Assembly (NCBI GenBank): GCA_964487155.1
Contig: CAZAQB010000172.1
Span: 1-6,912 of the forward strand
Reading direction: 5' to 3'
From: CAZAQB01 sp964487155
GTDB lineage: Bacteria; Pseudomonadota; Gammaproteobacteria; Nitrococcales; Nitrococcaceae
Length of the DNA: 6,912 nt
The notes under the pieces were generated by a model, which saw nothing but the letters and a program-made list of their open reading frames with translations, searched no databases and was not told the origin of the DNA. Below, piece by piece: positions 1-6,912 of this stretch. Each line of letters opens with the position of its first letter. Positions within the stretch are counted from its first letter, which is position 1. Both the position numbers and the translations under genes were made by a program.

Positions 1-1041
1 GCAGCCGATCACTGCCCCCTCGCGCTCGATCACGGTGAAGGCCTCGATGCCAGCCTCCAGCATGTCCCGGGAGCGGCGCACCAGCATGCCCTGCTGCTCC
101 ACCGGGCCGATCAACTCCGTGATGCCGCCGACATCTCCTGGCCGCGCGCGGCGCAGGCTCTCGAATGGCCGGTCCATGAGCAGGGTGCCGACGCCGTCCC
201 GGGTGAACAGCTCCAGCAGCAGGGCCCCGTCGGTGCGCCGGTCCAGCAGGTGGACCCGGGGCACGCCCCCCAGGCAAGCCTCTATCGCCCCCGCCAGCAG
301 GCGGCGGCGCTCGGCCGGCATGGGAGCGGCGGCATCCTCCAGCAGCCGGCGCGCCTCCTCCACCGTGAGCTCATGGATCAGCTGGCCGTGGGCGTCCTGC
401 AGCGCCTCGCCCTCGGTCAGCCAGAGCAGCTTGTCGGCCTGCAGGGCCCGGGCCACGGCGATGGCCACGTCCTCGGAATAGACGTTGAACACCTCACCCG
501 TGGGCGAGTAGCCGATGGGGGTGACCAGCACCAGGGCCTGGTCGTCCAGCCGGGCGCGGATGGCGCCGGTGTCCACCCGGCGTACCTCGCCGGTATGCAG
601 GTGGTCGATGCCGTCGCGCACTCCGACCGGGCGGGCCGTGACGAAGTTGCCCGAGGCCACCGCCATGCGCCCGGCACCGCCGGGGCTGTTGGGGAGCCCC
701 ATGGAGGCCAGTGCCTCGATCTCGGTGCGCACCAGGCTGACGGCCTCCTTGACGGCGGCCAGGGCCGCGTCGTCGGTGATGCGCCGGCCGCCCGCGTAGC
801 GAATCTCCGCGCCCCGCTCCCGCAGCCGCCGCTCGATCTGCGGCCTGGCCCCCGGAACCAGCACCAGGCGTACCCCGAGGCTCGCCAGCAGCGCCAGGTC
901 GTGCACCAGAGCCGGCAGGCTGCCGTCTTCCAGAACTTCACCGCCGACGGCTACCACGAAGCTGCGCCCGCGGTGGCAGGATACATAGGGCGCGCTGCGG
1001 CGCAGCCAGTGCACCAGCTGGGGCGCGGCAGTCTCGTTCAC
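1..1041 (-). CDS. argA: N-acetylglutamate synthase ArgA (3' end outside window)
   Basis: Makes N-acetyl-L-glutamate from acetyl-CoA and glutamate, the first step of arginine synthesis, in the cytoplasm. I translated the minus strand from base 1041: 347 codons are present and the frame is still open at base 1, ending ...AVIGC. The E. coli protein has about 443 residues, so roughly the last 90-100 (most of the acetyl-CoA-binding GNAT fold) are missing here. Residues 1 to about 275 form the amino-acid-kinase-like domain: HRGRSFV at 23-29, GGE at 33-35, GARPQI at 64-69, and a later SGNF. The GNAT domain begins near residue 290, with GPVEQQGMLVRRSR matching the E. coli linker and early GNAT segment. 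The GTG start overlaps the argE stop (GTGA). No clear Shine-Dalgarno sequence precedes it, so translation is probably coupled to argE. In ArgA enzymes the kinase-like domain binds arginine for feedback control; that is family knowledge and not visible here. Confidence 0.95.
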   Translation of the reverse strand, partial: MNETAAPQLVHWLRRSAPYVSCHRGRSFVVAVGGEVLEDGSLPALVHDLALLASLGVRLVLVPGARPQIERRLRERGAEIRYAGGRRITDDAALAAVKEAVSLVRTEIEALASMGLPNSPGGAGRMAVASGNFVTARPVGVRDGIDHLHTGEVRRVDTGAIRARLDDQALVLVTPIGYSPTGEVFNVYSEDVAIAVARALQADKLLWLTEGEALQDAHGQLIHELTVEEARRLLEDAAAPMPAERRRLLAGAIEACLGGVPRVHLLDRRTDGALLLELFTRDGVGTLLMDRPFESLRRARPGDVGGITELIGPVEQQGMLVRRSRDMLEAGIEAFTVIEREGAVIGC

Positions 1042-2207
1042 CCGGCGGGTGCCGCGGAGTCGATGCAGAAGCGGCGGATCAGTCCCTGCACGAGCTCCAC
1101 CGTGGGCTCCAGGCGGTCCAGAGACAGGTACTCGTCCGGCTGGTGGGCCTGGTCGATGTCGCCTGGGCCCAGCACTACCACGTCCAGGCCCAGGTTGCGC
1201 AGGAACGGTCCCTCGGTGCCGAAGGCGACGGCTTCGGGTTCCGCGCCGGTCAGCTCCCGGGCGGCGTCGACTACTGCCGCGTTGGCGGGCGTGGCCATGG
1301 GTTCCAGGCCGGGGAACAGCGGGCGCAGCTCCAGCCGGCCCTGGCCTGCCTCCAGCACGCCCTCCAGCCGCCGGGCCAACTCGGCGCGCAGTTCCTCCAG
1401 GTTCATGCCGGGCAGCGGGCGGATGTCGATCTGCAGCTCGGCACTGGCGCAGATCCGGTTGGGATTGTCGCCAGCGTGCAGGCAGCCCAGGTTCAGGGTG
1501 GGTCCGGGAACGTGGAACTGGGTGTCCCGGTAGCGTTCCTGGAGCTCGCTTCGCCACTGGAGCAGCACCTGGAGCACCCGGCTCATGCCCTCCAGGGCAT
1601 TGATGCCGAGGCTCGGGTCGCTGGAGTGGCCGGAGTGGCCCACCACCCGCACCGCCTCCATCAGCACTCCCTTGTGCATGCGCACCGGGCGCAGACCGGT
1701 GGGTTCCCCGATAACCGCCTGCCGGCTGCCAGTAAGGTCATCCGCCGCCAGGGCCTTGGCGCCGGCCATGCCGCTTTCCTCGTCGGCGGTGGCCAGCAGG
1801 GTCAGCGGCCGGGCCAGTTGGCCGGCACGCAGCTCGCGGGCGGCCTCGATGGCCAGAGCCAGGAAGGACTTCATGTCGCTGGTGCCCAGGCCGTAGAGGC
1901 GGCCGTCCCGCTCGGTGAGGGTGAACGGGTCCGAGGCCCAGCCGTCGGCGTCGTAGGGGACGGTGTCGGTGTGCCCGGCCAGCACCAGGCCGCCGTCGCC
2001 CCGGCCTAGGGTGGCGATCAGATTGGCCTTGGTCGTCTTGCCGGGCAGATCCTGAATCCGCACCGACCAGCCCAGGGCCTCCAGCCATTGCGCCAGGCGC
2101 TCAACGACGGGCCGGTTGGACTGGTCCAGCTCCGGGCTGACGCTGCTCACCGAGGGGATGGCGATCAGCTCCTGGAGCATCTGCCGCAGGCTGGGGGCGG
2201 TAGGCAT
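1038..2207 (-). CDS. argE: Acetylornithine deacetylase ArgE
   Basis: Hydrolyses N2-acetyl-L-ornithine to ornithine and acetate, the fifth step of the linear arginine pathway. It is an M20-family di-metal enzyme of 389 residues; E. coli ArgE has 383. Metal and catalytic residues line up with the E. coli enzyme: H79 and D81 in GHTDTVP, bridging D111 in GTSDMK, general base E143 and metal ligand E144 in ADEES, E168 in GEPT, and H355 in QAHQPDEY. The dimerisation (lid) domain in the middle carries GHSGHSSDP and the segment NRICASAELQIDIRPLPGM. The frame stays open to an ATG at 2270, but I chose the ATG at 2207. It follows a good GGGAG site, fits the family's N-terminus, and avoids overlapping the upstream gene. 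The TGA stop overlaps the argA GTG start. DAPE (DapE) or other M20 peptidases are less likely because the match to ArgE is close along its length. Confidence 0.96.
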   Translation of the reverse strand: MPTAPSLRQMLQELIAIPSVSSVSPELDQSNRPVVERLAQWLEALGWSVRIQDLPGKTTKANLIATLGRGDGGLVLAGHTDTVPYDADGWASDPFTLTERDGRLYGLGTSDMKSFLALAIEAARELRAGQLARPLTLLATADEESGMAGAKALAADDLTGSRQAVIGEPTGLRPVRMHKGVLMEAVRVVGHSGHSSDPSLGINALEGMSRVLQVLLQWRSELQERYRDTQFHVPGPTLNLGCLHAGDNPNRICASAELQIDIRPLPGMNLEELRAELARRLEGVLEAGQGRLELRPLFPGLEPMATPANAAVVDAARELTGAEPEAVAFGTEGPFLRNLGLDVVVLGPGDIDQAHQPDEYLSLDRLEPTVELVQGLIRRFCIDSAAPAG

Positions 2208-2214
2208 GGCGTGG

Positions 2215-2219
2215 CTCCC
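2215..2219 (-). promoter_or_regulatory. Ribosome binding site that fixes the argE start
   Basis: GGGAG on the minus strand lies 7 bases before the ATG at 2207. It sits in the 29-base gap after the ygiM-like stop. The alternative ATG at 2270 would lie inside the upstream gene, so this site decides in favour of the shorter protein. Confidence 0.7.
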
Positions 2220-2236
2220 GGTGGAATAGGCGGGCG

Positions 2237-2890
2237 TTAGAGATCGGACCAGCCCGAGCGGCGGCGCCAACGCACCCGGGTCATGACAATACCCACCAGC
2301 ATACCTGCGAACAGCACGCCGGCCCCGACCATGAACCAGTCCTGGCGGTTGCGGTCGGCGAGGCGCTGGGTTTCGTTGGTGAGCTCCTCGATGCGCCGGC
2401 GCAAGTCGATGACCTGCTTCTTCAGGTTCTTGTTCTCCTCGCCCAGGTTGAGCCCTTCCTGAGCCTGTTCCACCTGCTGGCTGAGGCGCTGGCGCTGCTC
2501 GGTGAGCGTGGCCACCGAGTTGCGCGCCTCCTCCAGCTGGCGCTGGGTATTCTCAAGCTGCTGGCGCAGCTGCACGTTCTGGGCACGGACCTGTTCCAGC
2601 TGGTCGCTGACCTGTGCCAGCTGCTGGACGGCCACCGGCTCGTCCTGCAGGTACTGGGTGGGCACCCAGCCCTCGTCACCCGCCCGGGTGCGCACCCGCG
2701 CCCAGTCCCCCTGGATTTCCAGCAATTCCACGGCATTGCCGGTGACCAGGCTGTCCAGGATGCGGAAGTCGTTGCCGGCGCCGGTGCGCAGCATGATGCG
2801 CAGCTCGTCCTTGACGTAGCGGGTCTGGGCGAGGGCGTCGTCCGCTGCTCCCACCAGCAGCAGCGCAGTGACCAACACGATCCGGTACAC
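2237..2890 (-). CDS. YgiM-type SH3 domain, coiled-coil, membrane-anchored periplasmic protein (TIGR04211-like)
   Basis: Role not established. From the GTG at 2890 it has 217 residues. A signal peptide comes first, with a hydrophobic stretch and likely cleavage after ALA at residue 21. A bacterial SH3 domain spans about 24-82 (RYVKDELRIMLRTGAGNDF, then GDWARVR and EGWVP). A Gln/Glu/Leu/Arg-rich coiled coil spans about 86-182. One transmembrane helix covers about 186-204, followed by a basic tail (RVRWRRR). This order, and the DWFMVGAGV start of the helix, match E. coli YgiM closely. The topology is expected to be a periplasmic SH3 and coiled coil anchored by the C-terminal helix. Bacterial SH3 domains often bind peptidoglycan, but that is inference here. 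It is the first gene of the leftward operon, 29 bases before argE. The frame extends upstream to ATGs at 2947 and 3067, but the first lies inside the likely -10 box and would spoil the signal peptide. Confidence 0.88.
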   Translation of the reverse strand: MYRIVLVTALLLVGAADDALAQTRYVKDELRIMLRTGAGNDFRILDSLVTGNAVELLEIQGDWARVRTRAGDEGWVPTQYLQDEPVAVQQLAQVSDQLEQVRAQNVQLRQQLENTQRQLEEARNSVATLTEQRQRLSQQVEQAQEGLNLGEENKNLKKQVIDLRRRIEELTNETQRLADRNRQDWFMVGAGVLFAGMLVGIVMTRVRWRRRSGWSDL

Positions 2891-2902
2891 GATGGGGGTT
2901 GT

Positions 2903-2907
2903 CTCCT
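2903..2907 (-). promoter_or_regulatory. Ribosome binding site for the ygiM-like gene
   Basis: AGGAG on the minus strand lies 12 bases before the GTG at 2890. The spacing is longer than ideal, but no better start sits between them. The GTG places a clean signal peptide at the N-terminus, which supports it. Confidence 0.55.
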
Positions 2908-2945
2908 GTGGATCGCCGGGAGTCCCGTGCCCGGCTGAGCGCCGC

Positions 2946-2974
2946 ATTGTAGCGGAAGCCCTGGGCACGCCGAA
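2946..2974 (-). promoter_or_regulatory. Candidate promoter of the ygiM-like/argE/argA operon
   Basis: TACAAT (2951 down to 2946) matches the sigma-70 -10 box at 5 of 6 positions. With a 17-base spacer the -35 region would be TTCGGC (2974-2969), a poor match. Transcription would begin near 2939, giving a leader of about 50 bases before the GTG at 2890. The weak -35 lies within the dyad at 2960-2992, as at promoters that need an activator. That last point is inference. Confidence 0.45.
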
Positions 2975-2992
2975 ATTTTCTCCGTGCCCGGG
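2960..2992. promoter_or_regulatory. Operator-like dyad in the divergent intergenic region
   Basis: This is an inverted repeat centred on base 2976. The left arm reads GGGCACG, two unpaired bases, then GAAA. The centre is T, and the right arm reads TTTC, two bases, then CGTGCCC. Of the 13 positions per arm, 11 are symmetric. After one further mismatch, CC and GG extend it to 16 positions with 13 symmetric. It overlaps the predicted -35 of the leftward promoter and touches the -35 of the rightward one. The length and AT-rich centre fit a dimeric transcription factor site. It does not resemble the AT-rich ARG box of E. coli ArgR. The binding protein is unknown. Confidence 0.45.
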
Positions 2993-3020
2993 CGACAGGC
3001 GACGGAGCCTTGGGCACAAT
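2992..3020 (+). promoter_or_regulatory. Candidate promoter of rlmI-lgt
   Basis: GCGACA (2992-2997) and CACAAT (3015-3020) each match the sigma-70 consensus at 4 of 6 positions, with an ideal 17-base spacer. Transcription would start near 3027, about 24 bases before the rlmI GTG and upstream of its AGGGAG site. The prediction comes from sequence only. Confidence 0.4.
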
Positions 3021-3033
3021 GGCGCCCTGCAAC

Positions 3034-3039
3034 AGGGAG
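3034..3039 (+). promoter_or_regulatory. Ribosome binding site that fixes the rlmI start
   Basis: AGGGAG lies 11 bases before the GTG at 3051. The frame is open back to an ATG at 2868, but that ATG lies inside the divergent ygiM-like gene. It would add 61 residues that have no counterpart in the family. Confidence 0.55.
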
Positions 3040-3050
3040 CCGTACCCGCC

Positions 3051-4253
3051 GTGGCCGAAGCCATCACTGAGCTCTACCTGAAATCCGGCGAGGATCGTCG
3101 CCTGCGGGCTGGCCACCCATGGATCTTCAGCAACGAAGTGGACACCCGCCGCAGCCCCCTGCAGGCCCTGGAGCCCGGCGCGCCGGTGCGCGTGCGCGCG
3201 GCGGGCGGCCGGCCCCTGGGCACCGGCTATGGCAACCCCCACTCGCTGATCTGCGTCCGGCTGCTGAGCCGCGACCCCTCCATGGCGCTGGACGAATCGC
3301 TGCTGGTGCATCGCCTGAATGTGGCCCTTTCCCTGCGCCGGCGGCTGTTTGCTACGCCCTGCTACCGGCTGGTCCACGGCGAGGCGGACGGTCTGCCCGG
3401 GCTGGTGGTGGACCGCTTCGGAGCGGTGTGCGTGGTGCAGATCAACACCGCGGGCATGGAGCGGTTGCGCGATGCGCTGCTCAACGCCCTGGAGCGCGTG
3501 GTGCGCCCGGAACATGTGCTGCTGCGCTGCGACAGCCCGATGCGCGCCCTGGAGGGCCTGGACAGCTCGGTGGCCTGGGCCCGGAGGGAAGGGCCGGCCA
3601 CGCTCAGCGTGGAGGAGGGCGGCGCCCAGTTTACTGTGCCGGCCGTGACCGGCCAGAAGACCGGCTGGTACTACGACCAGGCCGCCAATCGGGCCCGCCT
3701 GGGTCGCTACGCCGCCGGTGCCCGGGTGCTGGATCTGTACTGCTACGCCGGCGCCTGGGGGGTGCAGGCCGCCCGGGCCGGGGCGGTGGCGGTGCTGGCG
3801 GTGGACAGCTCCCGCGAGGCGCTGGCGCAGGCCGAGGGCAACGCGGCGGCCAATGGCGTGGCCGGGCGTTTCGAGGCCCGTTGCGGCGATGCGCTGGAGG
3901 TGCTGGAGCAGCTGCGCGCAGCTGGCGAGCGCTTCGACGTGGTGGTGGCGGACCCGCCCGCCTTCATCAAGCGGCGCAAGGACCAGCGCCAGGGCCAGGG
4001 GATGTACCGCCGTCTCAACCAGGCGGCCATGCAGGTGCTGGCCAAGGACGGCCTGCTGGTCTCCGCCTCTTGCTCGGCGCACCTGGCGGAGACGGACTTG
4101 CAGCGCATTTTGCTGGCGGCCGGCCGGCACCTGGACCGCAGCCTGCAGGTACTGGAGTACGGCGGCCAGGGGCCGGACCACCCGGTGCATCCGGCCATCC
4201 CCGAGACCCGTTACATCAAGGCGCTGTTCGCCCGCGTTCTGCCGTCGGACTAG
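3051..4253 (+). CDS. rlmI: Class I SAM-dependent 23S rRNA methyltransferase, RlmI type
   Basis: The family transfers a methyl group from S-adenosylmethionine to a cytosine of 23S rRNA (m5C1962 in E. coli). The protein has 400 residues from GTG; E. coli RlmI has 396. A PUA RNA-binding domain comes first (about 5-80, with RRLRAGHPWIFSNEVD). The linking domain contains YRLVHGEADGLPGLVVDRFG and TGQKTGWYYDQ. The Rossmann methyltransferase domain carries motif I near 227-237 (LDLYCYAGAWG), DPPAF at 301-305, and the Cys motif SASCS, whose C341 is the candidate catalytic cysteine. It is closer to the Pseudomonas-type homologue, for example in the ending DHPVHPAIPETRYIKALF, than to E. coli RlmI. The exact target base is therefore inferred. 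It starts a rightward pair with lgt, and its TAG stop is part of the lgt ribosome binding site. Confidence 0.9.
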   Translation: MAEAITELYLKSGEDRRLRAGHPWIFSNEVDTRRSPLQALEPGAPVRVRAAGGRPLGTGYGNPHSLICVRLLSRDPSMALDESLLVHRLNVALSLRRRLFATPCYRLVHGEADGLPGLVVDRFGAVCVVQINTAGMERLRDALLNALERVVRPEHVLLRCDSPMRALEGLDSSVAWARREGPATLSVEEGGAQFTVPAVTGQKTGWYYDQAANRARLGRYAAGARVLDLYCYAGAWGVQAARAGAVAVLAVDSSREALAQAEGNAAANGVAGRFEARCGDALEVLEQLRAAGERFDVVVADPPAFIKRRKDQRQGQGMYRRLNQAAMQVLAKDGLLVSASCSAHLAETDLQRILLAAGRHLDRSLQVLEYGGQGPDHPVHPAIPETRYIKALFARVLPSD

Positions 4254-4267
4254 GAGAACCCCATCCC

Positions 4268-5062
4268 ATGCTGCGTTACCCGGAAATCGACCCGGTGGCC
4301 ATCGAGATCGGTCCCGTCGCGGTGCACTGGTATGGCCTCATGTACGCCCTCGGTTTCCTGTGTTTCTGGTGGCTGGGCCGGCGCCGGGCCCGCCTGCAGT
4401 GGACGCCGATCCGCCCCCAGGAGATGGATGACCTGCTGCTGTTCGGGGCGATCGGCGTGGTGGCCGGGGGGCGGCTCGGCTACATGCTGTTCTACGGCAC
4501 CGAGACCCTGCTGCGCGATCCGCTCAGCCTGCTGCGCATCTGGGAAGGGGGGATGGCCTTCCACGGTGGGTTGCTGGGCGTCATCTTCATGACCTGGCTG
4601 TTCGCCCGCCGCCGGGGTTACCGGTTCTGGCGGGTGATCGACTTCGTGGCGCCGCTAGTGCCCATCGGCCTGGGCGCCGGGCGCATCGGCAACTTCATCA
4701 ATGGGGAGCTGTGGGGCGCGCCCACCAGCCTGCCCTGGGGCGTGGTGTACCCGCCCCTGGGGGAAACGCCGCGGCATCCAACCCAGCTCTACGAGTTCGC
4801 CCTGGAGGGGGTGGCGCTGTTCGTCATCCTGTGGCTGTTCAGCGCCCGGCCGCGGCCGGCGGGGGCGGTGTCGGGGCTGTTCCTCATCTGCTACGGCAGT
4901 TTCCGCTTCCTGGTGGAGTTGGTGCGCCTGCCGGATGCCCACATCGGCTACCTGGCCGGGGGCTGGTTCACCATGGGGCAGCTGCTGAGCCTGCCCATGC
5001 TGGCCTTTGGTGTGGCGCTGCTGGTGTGGGCGTATCGCCGGCCGCGCTCCGCGCCGGTGTAA
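4268..5062 (+). CDS. lgt: Prolipoprotein diacylglyceryl transferase Lgt
   Basis: An inner-membrane enzyme that moves diacylglycerol from phosphatidylglycerol to the lipobox cysteine of prelipoproteins, the first step of lipoprotein maturation. It has 264 residues with about seven hydrophobic helices; E. coli Lgt has 291. Visible signatures are VHWYGLMYALGF with Y22 (E. coli Y26), MAFHGG with H99 (E. coli H103), the Lgt signature GRIGNFINGELWG at 138-150 with R139, N142 and G150, RHPTQLYE, and GSFRFLVELVRLPD with R213, probably the second essential arginine. AGGAG at 4252-4256 overlaps the rlmI stop and lies 11 bases before the ATG; the gap between the genes is 14 bases, so co-transcription is likely. 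No thyA follows, although lgt-thyA is a common pair in gammaproteobacteria; the next gene is convergent sdaA. No intrinsic terminator with a T run is visible after the stop. Confidence 0.97.
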   Translation: MLRYPEIDPVAIEIGPVAVHWYGLMYALGFLCFWWLGRRRARLQWTPIRPQEMDDLLLFGAIGVVAGGRLGYMLFYGTETLLRDPLSLLRIWEGGMAFHGGLLGVIFMTWLFARRRGYRFWRVIDFVAPLVPIGLGAGRIGNFINGELWGAPTSLPWGVVYPPLGETPRHPTQLYEFALEGVALFVILWLFSARPRPAGAVSGLFLICYGSFRFLVELVRLPDAHIGYLAGGWFTMGQLLSLPMLAFGVALLVWAYRRPRSAPV

Positions 5063-5109
5063 GACGATTTCGGTGGGCTCGGGAGGCGCCGGCGCCGGCT
5101 GAGATGACG

Positions 5110-5211
5110 AGGACTAAGGACTGAGGACTGAGGACTGAGTGCAAGAGGGGGTGACCGGCGCGGGGGAGGGGGCACGGTCTACTCAGTCCTCAGTCCTCAG
5201 TCCTCAGTCCT
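5110..5211. repeat. Heptamer inverted-repeat element, copy A
   Basis: The left arm (5111-5140) is four tandem heptamers, GGACTAA then three GGACTGA, followed by GT. The right arm (5181-5210) is AC followed by four TCAGTCC. The arms are complementary over 30 positions with a single mismatch (5116 against 5205), and one more A-T pair closes the base. The 40-base core between them is G-rich. Transcribed from either side it could fold into a very long hairpin. It lies between the converging ends of lgt and sdaA, where it could act as a transcription barrier, although no T run follows it. The core aligns with that of copy B. The family is not one I recognise by name; short tandem heptamers dispersed in cyanobacterial genomes are a loose analogy. 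Confidence 0.92.
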
Positions 5212-5263
5212 TTGCCCTTCCCCTGGTAGGCCCCGCCTGCGCCAGCCCAGACCGCCATCGGGC

Positions 5264-5282
5264 AAAAACGGGTCACTCCCCG
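5264..5282 (-). terminator. Weak candidate intrinsic terminator of sdaA
   Basis: On the minus strand, just after the sdaA stop, CGGG, a six-base loop and CCCG are followed directly by five T. The stem is only 4 bp, all G-C, so termination may be inefficient. The larger hairpin element further downstream could serve as a backup. Confidence 0.35.
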
Positions 5283-5285
5283 GCC

Positions 5286-6665
<1,380 letters not shown>

Positions 6666-6673
6666 GGGAAGGC

Positions 6674-6680
6674 CCTCCCC
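6674..6680 (-). promoter_or_regulatory. Ribosome binding site of sdaA
   Basis: On the minus strand a G-rich GGGGAGG stretch ends 8 bases before the ATG at 6665. It is strong and well spaced, and supports the ATG that begins the conserved N-terminus. Confidence 0.7.
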
Positions 6681-6708
6681 GGGGCCGCTGCGGTGAGCGC
6701 CTTTTGTA

Positions 6709-6727
6709 CCGCGGCCGCCGGCCGCGG
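6709..6727. repeat. Perfect GC hairpin upstream of sdaA
   Basis: CCGCGGCC, a three-base loop GCC, then GGCCGCGG: a perfect 8-bp all-G/C stem. It lies 44 bases before the sdaA start. On the sdaA strand it is followed by TACAAAAGG, not a T run, so it is not an intrinsic terminator. TACAAA (6708-6703) could be a -10 box, but no -35 accompanies it. If transcription begins upstream, the hairpin would sit in the sdaA leader. Confidence 0.5.
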
Positions 6728-6790
6728 CCTGACTCAGGGGCGCCTCGGAGTTGCTGGGGGACGCCTTCGGCCCGCTGCGGGGGAGTGAAA

Positions 6791-6912
6791 AGGACTGAGG
6801 ACTGAGGACTGAGGACTGAGTTGAAGAGGCGGCCTTGACAGGCGCCGAGGTCGGGCGACGCTCTCCTCAGTCCTCAGTCCTCAGTCCTCAGTCCTCAGTC
6901 CTCAGTCCTCAG
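6791..6912. repeat. Heptamer inverted-repeat element, copy B (cut by window end)
   Basis: The left arm has four perfect GGACTGA units (6792-6819) plus G. After a core of 45 bases (6821-6865), the right arm runs as C followed by six perfect TCAGTCC units (6867-6908) and a partial TCAG at the window edge, so the array continues outside. The left arm can pair with 6866-6894; the extra right-arm units have no partner in view. The core aligns with copy A in the same orientation, at about three quarters identity with one 3-base gap. It lies upstream of sdaA, and no gene is visible between it and sdaA. Confidence 0.9.

Noticed and set aside
250..1533. Long rightward open frame across argA and argE
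   Set aside because: It is antisense to two clearly recognised genes, and its Gln/Gly/Ala-rich product matches nothing known to me. Such frames are common in high-GC DNA.
2676..4190. 504-codon leftward open frame opposite rlmI
   Set aside because: It is antisense to rlmI and runs in another frame through the ygiM-like gene. The His/Gln/Ala-rich product has no domain features.
3119..4267. Upstream extension of the lgt frame through rlmI
   Set aside because: The frame is open for over 1.1 kb before lgt, but the translated part is Gly/Arg/Pro-rich shadow of rlmI. The lgt ATG at 4268 has its own ribosome binding site and the family N-terminus.
5085..5096. GGCGCCGGCGCC palindrome after lgt as a terminator
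   Set aside because: It is a perfect palindrome but leaves no loop, and no T run follows. Such sequences are expected in GC-rich DNA.
6729..6737. CTGACTCAG as a decayed heptamer unit or operator
   Set aside because: It is too short, with no second unit or arm beside it.

Overview
The window is high-GC bacterial chromosome with dense, short-spaced genes. Every protein resembles a gammaproteobacterial core gene: two-domain ArgA, the ArgE of the linear arginine pathway, a YgiM-type SH3/coiled-coil/membrane protein, an RlmI-type methyltransferase close to the Pseudomonas version, Lgt, and a single-chain iron-sulfur serine dehydratase. GC content, GTG starts and protein style suggest a Pseudomonas-like or purple-sulfur/halophile-type gammaproteobacterium (for example near Ectothiorhodospiraceae). 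The species cannot be fixed from the sequence alone.

Layout. From 1 to 2890 a leftward operon runs ygiM-like gene, argE, argA. argE and argA share a 4-bp GTGA overlap, and argA leaves the window at base 1 without its last part. From 2891 to 3050 lies a divergent control region. It has a plausible promoter on each strand and, between them, a long dyad (2960-2992) that looks like an operator. From 3051 to 5062 rlmI and lgt run rightward, 14 bases apart. From 5063 to 5285 is a convergent intergenic region holding a long inverted-repeat element. From 5286 to 6665 sdaA runs leftward. From 6666 to 6912 is the sdaA upstream region, with a GC hairpin and a second copy of the same element, cut by the window end.

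The most unusual feature is a repeat family made of the heptamer GGACTGA. In each copy a short tandem array faces an inverted array of TCAGTCC across a core of about 40-45 bases. The cores of the two copies can be aligned, so this is a dispersed element of about 100 bases, not two unrelated microsatellites. The copies bracket sdaA as direct repeats about 1.7 kb apart.

Functionally the window is housekeeping. ArgA and ArgE catalyse the N-acetylation step and the deacetylation step of ornithine/arginine synthesis. RlmI modifies 23S rRNA, Lgt makes lipoproteins, and SdaA breaks down serine to pyruvate. No defence, secretion or biosynthetic cluster is present. The novelty, if any, lies in the intergenic DNA.
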